Shown piece after piece: positions 5,772 through 5,943 of a stretch of 5,943 nt of DNA (position 1 is its first letter; each line of letters begins with the position of its first letter). The position numbers and the translations under genes were made by a program. Origin of the DNA: CAYJBP01 sp964368605. GTDB lineage: Bacteria > Bacillota > Dehalobacteriia > UBA4068. The DNA lies in NCBI GenBank assembly GCA_964368605.1, contig CAYJBP010000126.1, positions 1 through 5,943 of the forward strand, read 5' to 3'. The notes under the pieces are model-generated. The model was not told the DNA's origin. It searched no databases and was given only the letters and a program-made list of their open reading frames with translations.

Positions 5772-5943
5772 TTTTTCTCCTTTTATTGACTGGGATTGCT
5801 TTTATTATTCTTTTCTTTTTTTGTTTCCCTGTTTTTTTAATTGATATTTTGGGGTTGTGTTTGTTGCCTTTTGTTTGTTGGGTTGTAGGCTAAGCACGCG
5901 CCCATAATCCGAACCCATTTTTATCCCAGTTTGCCGGCTTCAT
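5772..5943. other. Leader and non-coding right flank
   Basis: This stretch lies upstream of the metallopeptidase gene. On the minus strand it is A-rich next to the gene and holds the ribosome binding site AAGGAG (5782-5777). No convincing -10/-35 pair was found; AATAAT-like sequence near 5800 is only weakly suggestive. On the minus strand an 18-codon open frame runs from an ATG at the window edge (5943) to a TAG at 5890. It may be a chance frame or the tail of a gene beyond the edge, and I do not call it. Confidence 0.4.

Noticed and set aside
5890..5943. Short minus-strand open frame beginning with ATG at the window edge and ending in TAG (18 codons)
   Set aside because: The upstream sequence is outside the window, so a ribosome binding site cannot be judged. 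The peptide resembles nothing I recognise, and its length is expected by chance.

Overview
This 5.9 kb window looks like a chromosomal segment from an anaerobic member of the Bacillota (Clostridia or Negativicutes type). The basis is the gene set (DUF951 protein, CvpA, a double [4Fe-4S] QueG-like protein, a YchF-family ATPase), the strong AGGAGG-type ribosome binding sites and the selenocysteine usage. No mobile element, CRISPR array, tRNA or rRNA is visible.

Layout. Positions 1-162 are non-coding and contain a short perfect inverted repeat. From 263 to 3824 lies a five-gene operon on the minus strand, transcribed right to left: cvpA-like membrane protein, QueG-like double [4Fe-4S] protein, SelD-family selenoprotein, membrane-anchored HEAT-repeat protein, DUF951 protein. 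It probably starts at a promoter near 3851 and ends at a strong intrinsic terminator at 163-203. Divergently, on the plus strand, a YchF/OLA1-type P-loop ATPase occupies 3928-5022. It has its own promoter, with a perfect TATAAT and a 17-base spacer. A hairpin with a T-run on each side (5028-5069) separates it from a convergent YgjP-like zinc metallopeptidase gene (5043-5771, minus). Positions 5772-5943 hold that gene's leader and nothing else that I can identify.

The main result concerns the SelD-family gene. A plain ORF call starts at about 2461 and gives 314 residues, but the frame continues upstream through an in-frame TGA (2507-2509) to an ATG at 2554 with a good ribosome binding site, giving 345 residues. 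The TGA sits exactly where SelD has its catalytic Cys/Sec, and a SECIS-like hairpin follows it. By-eye comparison with E. coli SelD indicates that the essential Lys20 and the conserved aspartates 51, 68, 91 and 227 are all replaced, while the fold-defining segments and the selenocysteine remain. The protein is therefore probably not a working selenophosphate synthetase. It looks like a SelD-derived selenoprotein with a different, possibly redox, role, and it is co-transcribed with an iron-sulfur protein. The organism would need a genuine SelD elsewhere to make it.
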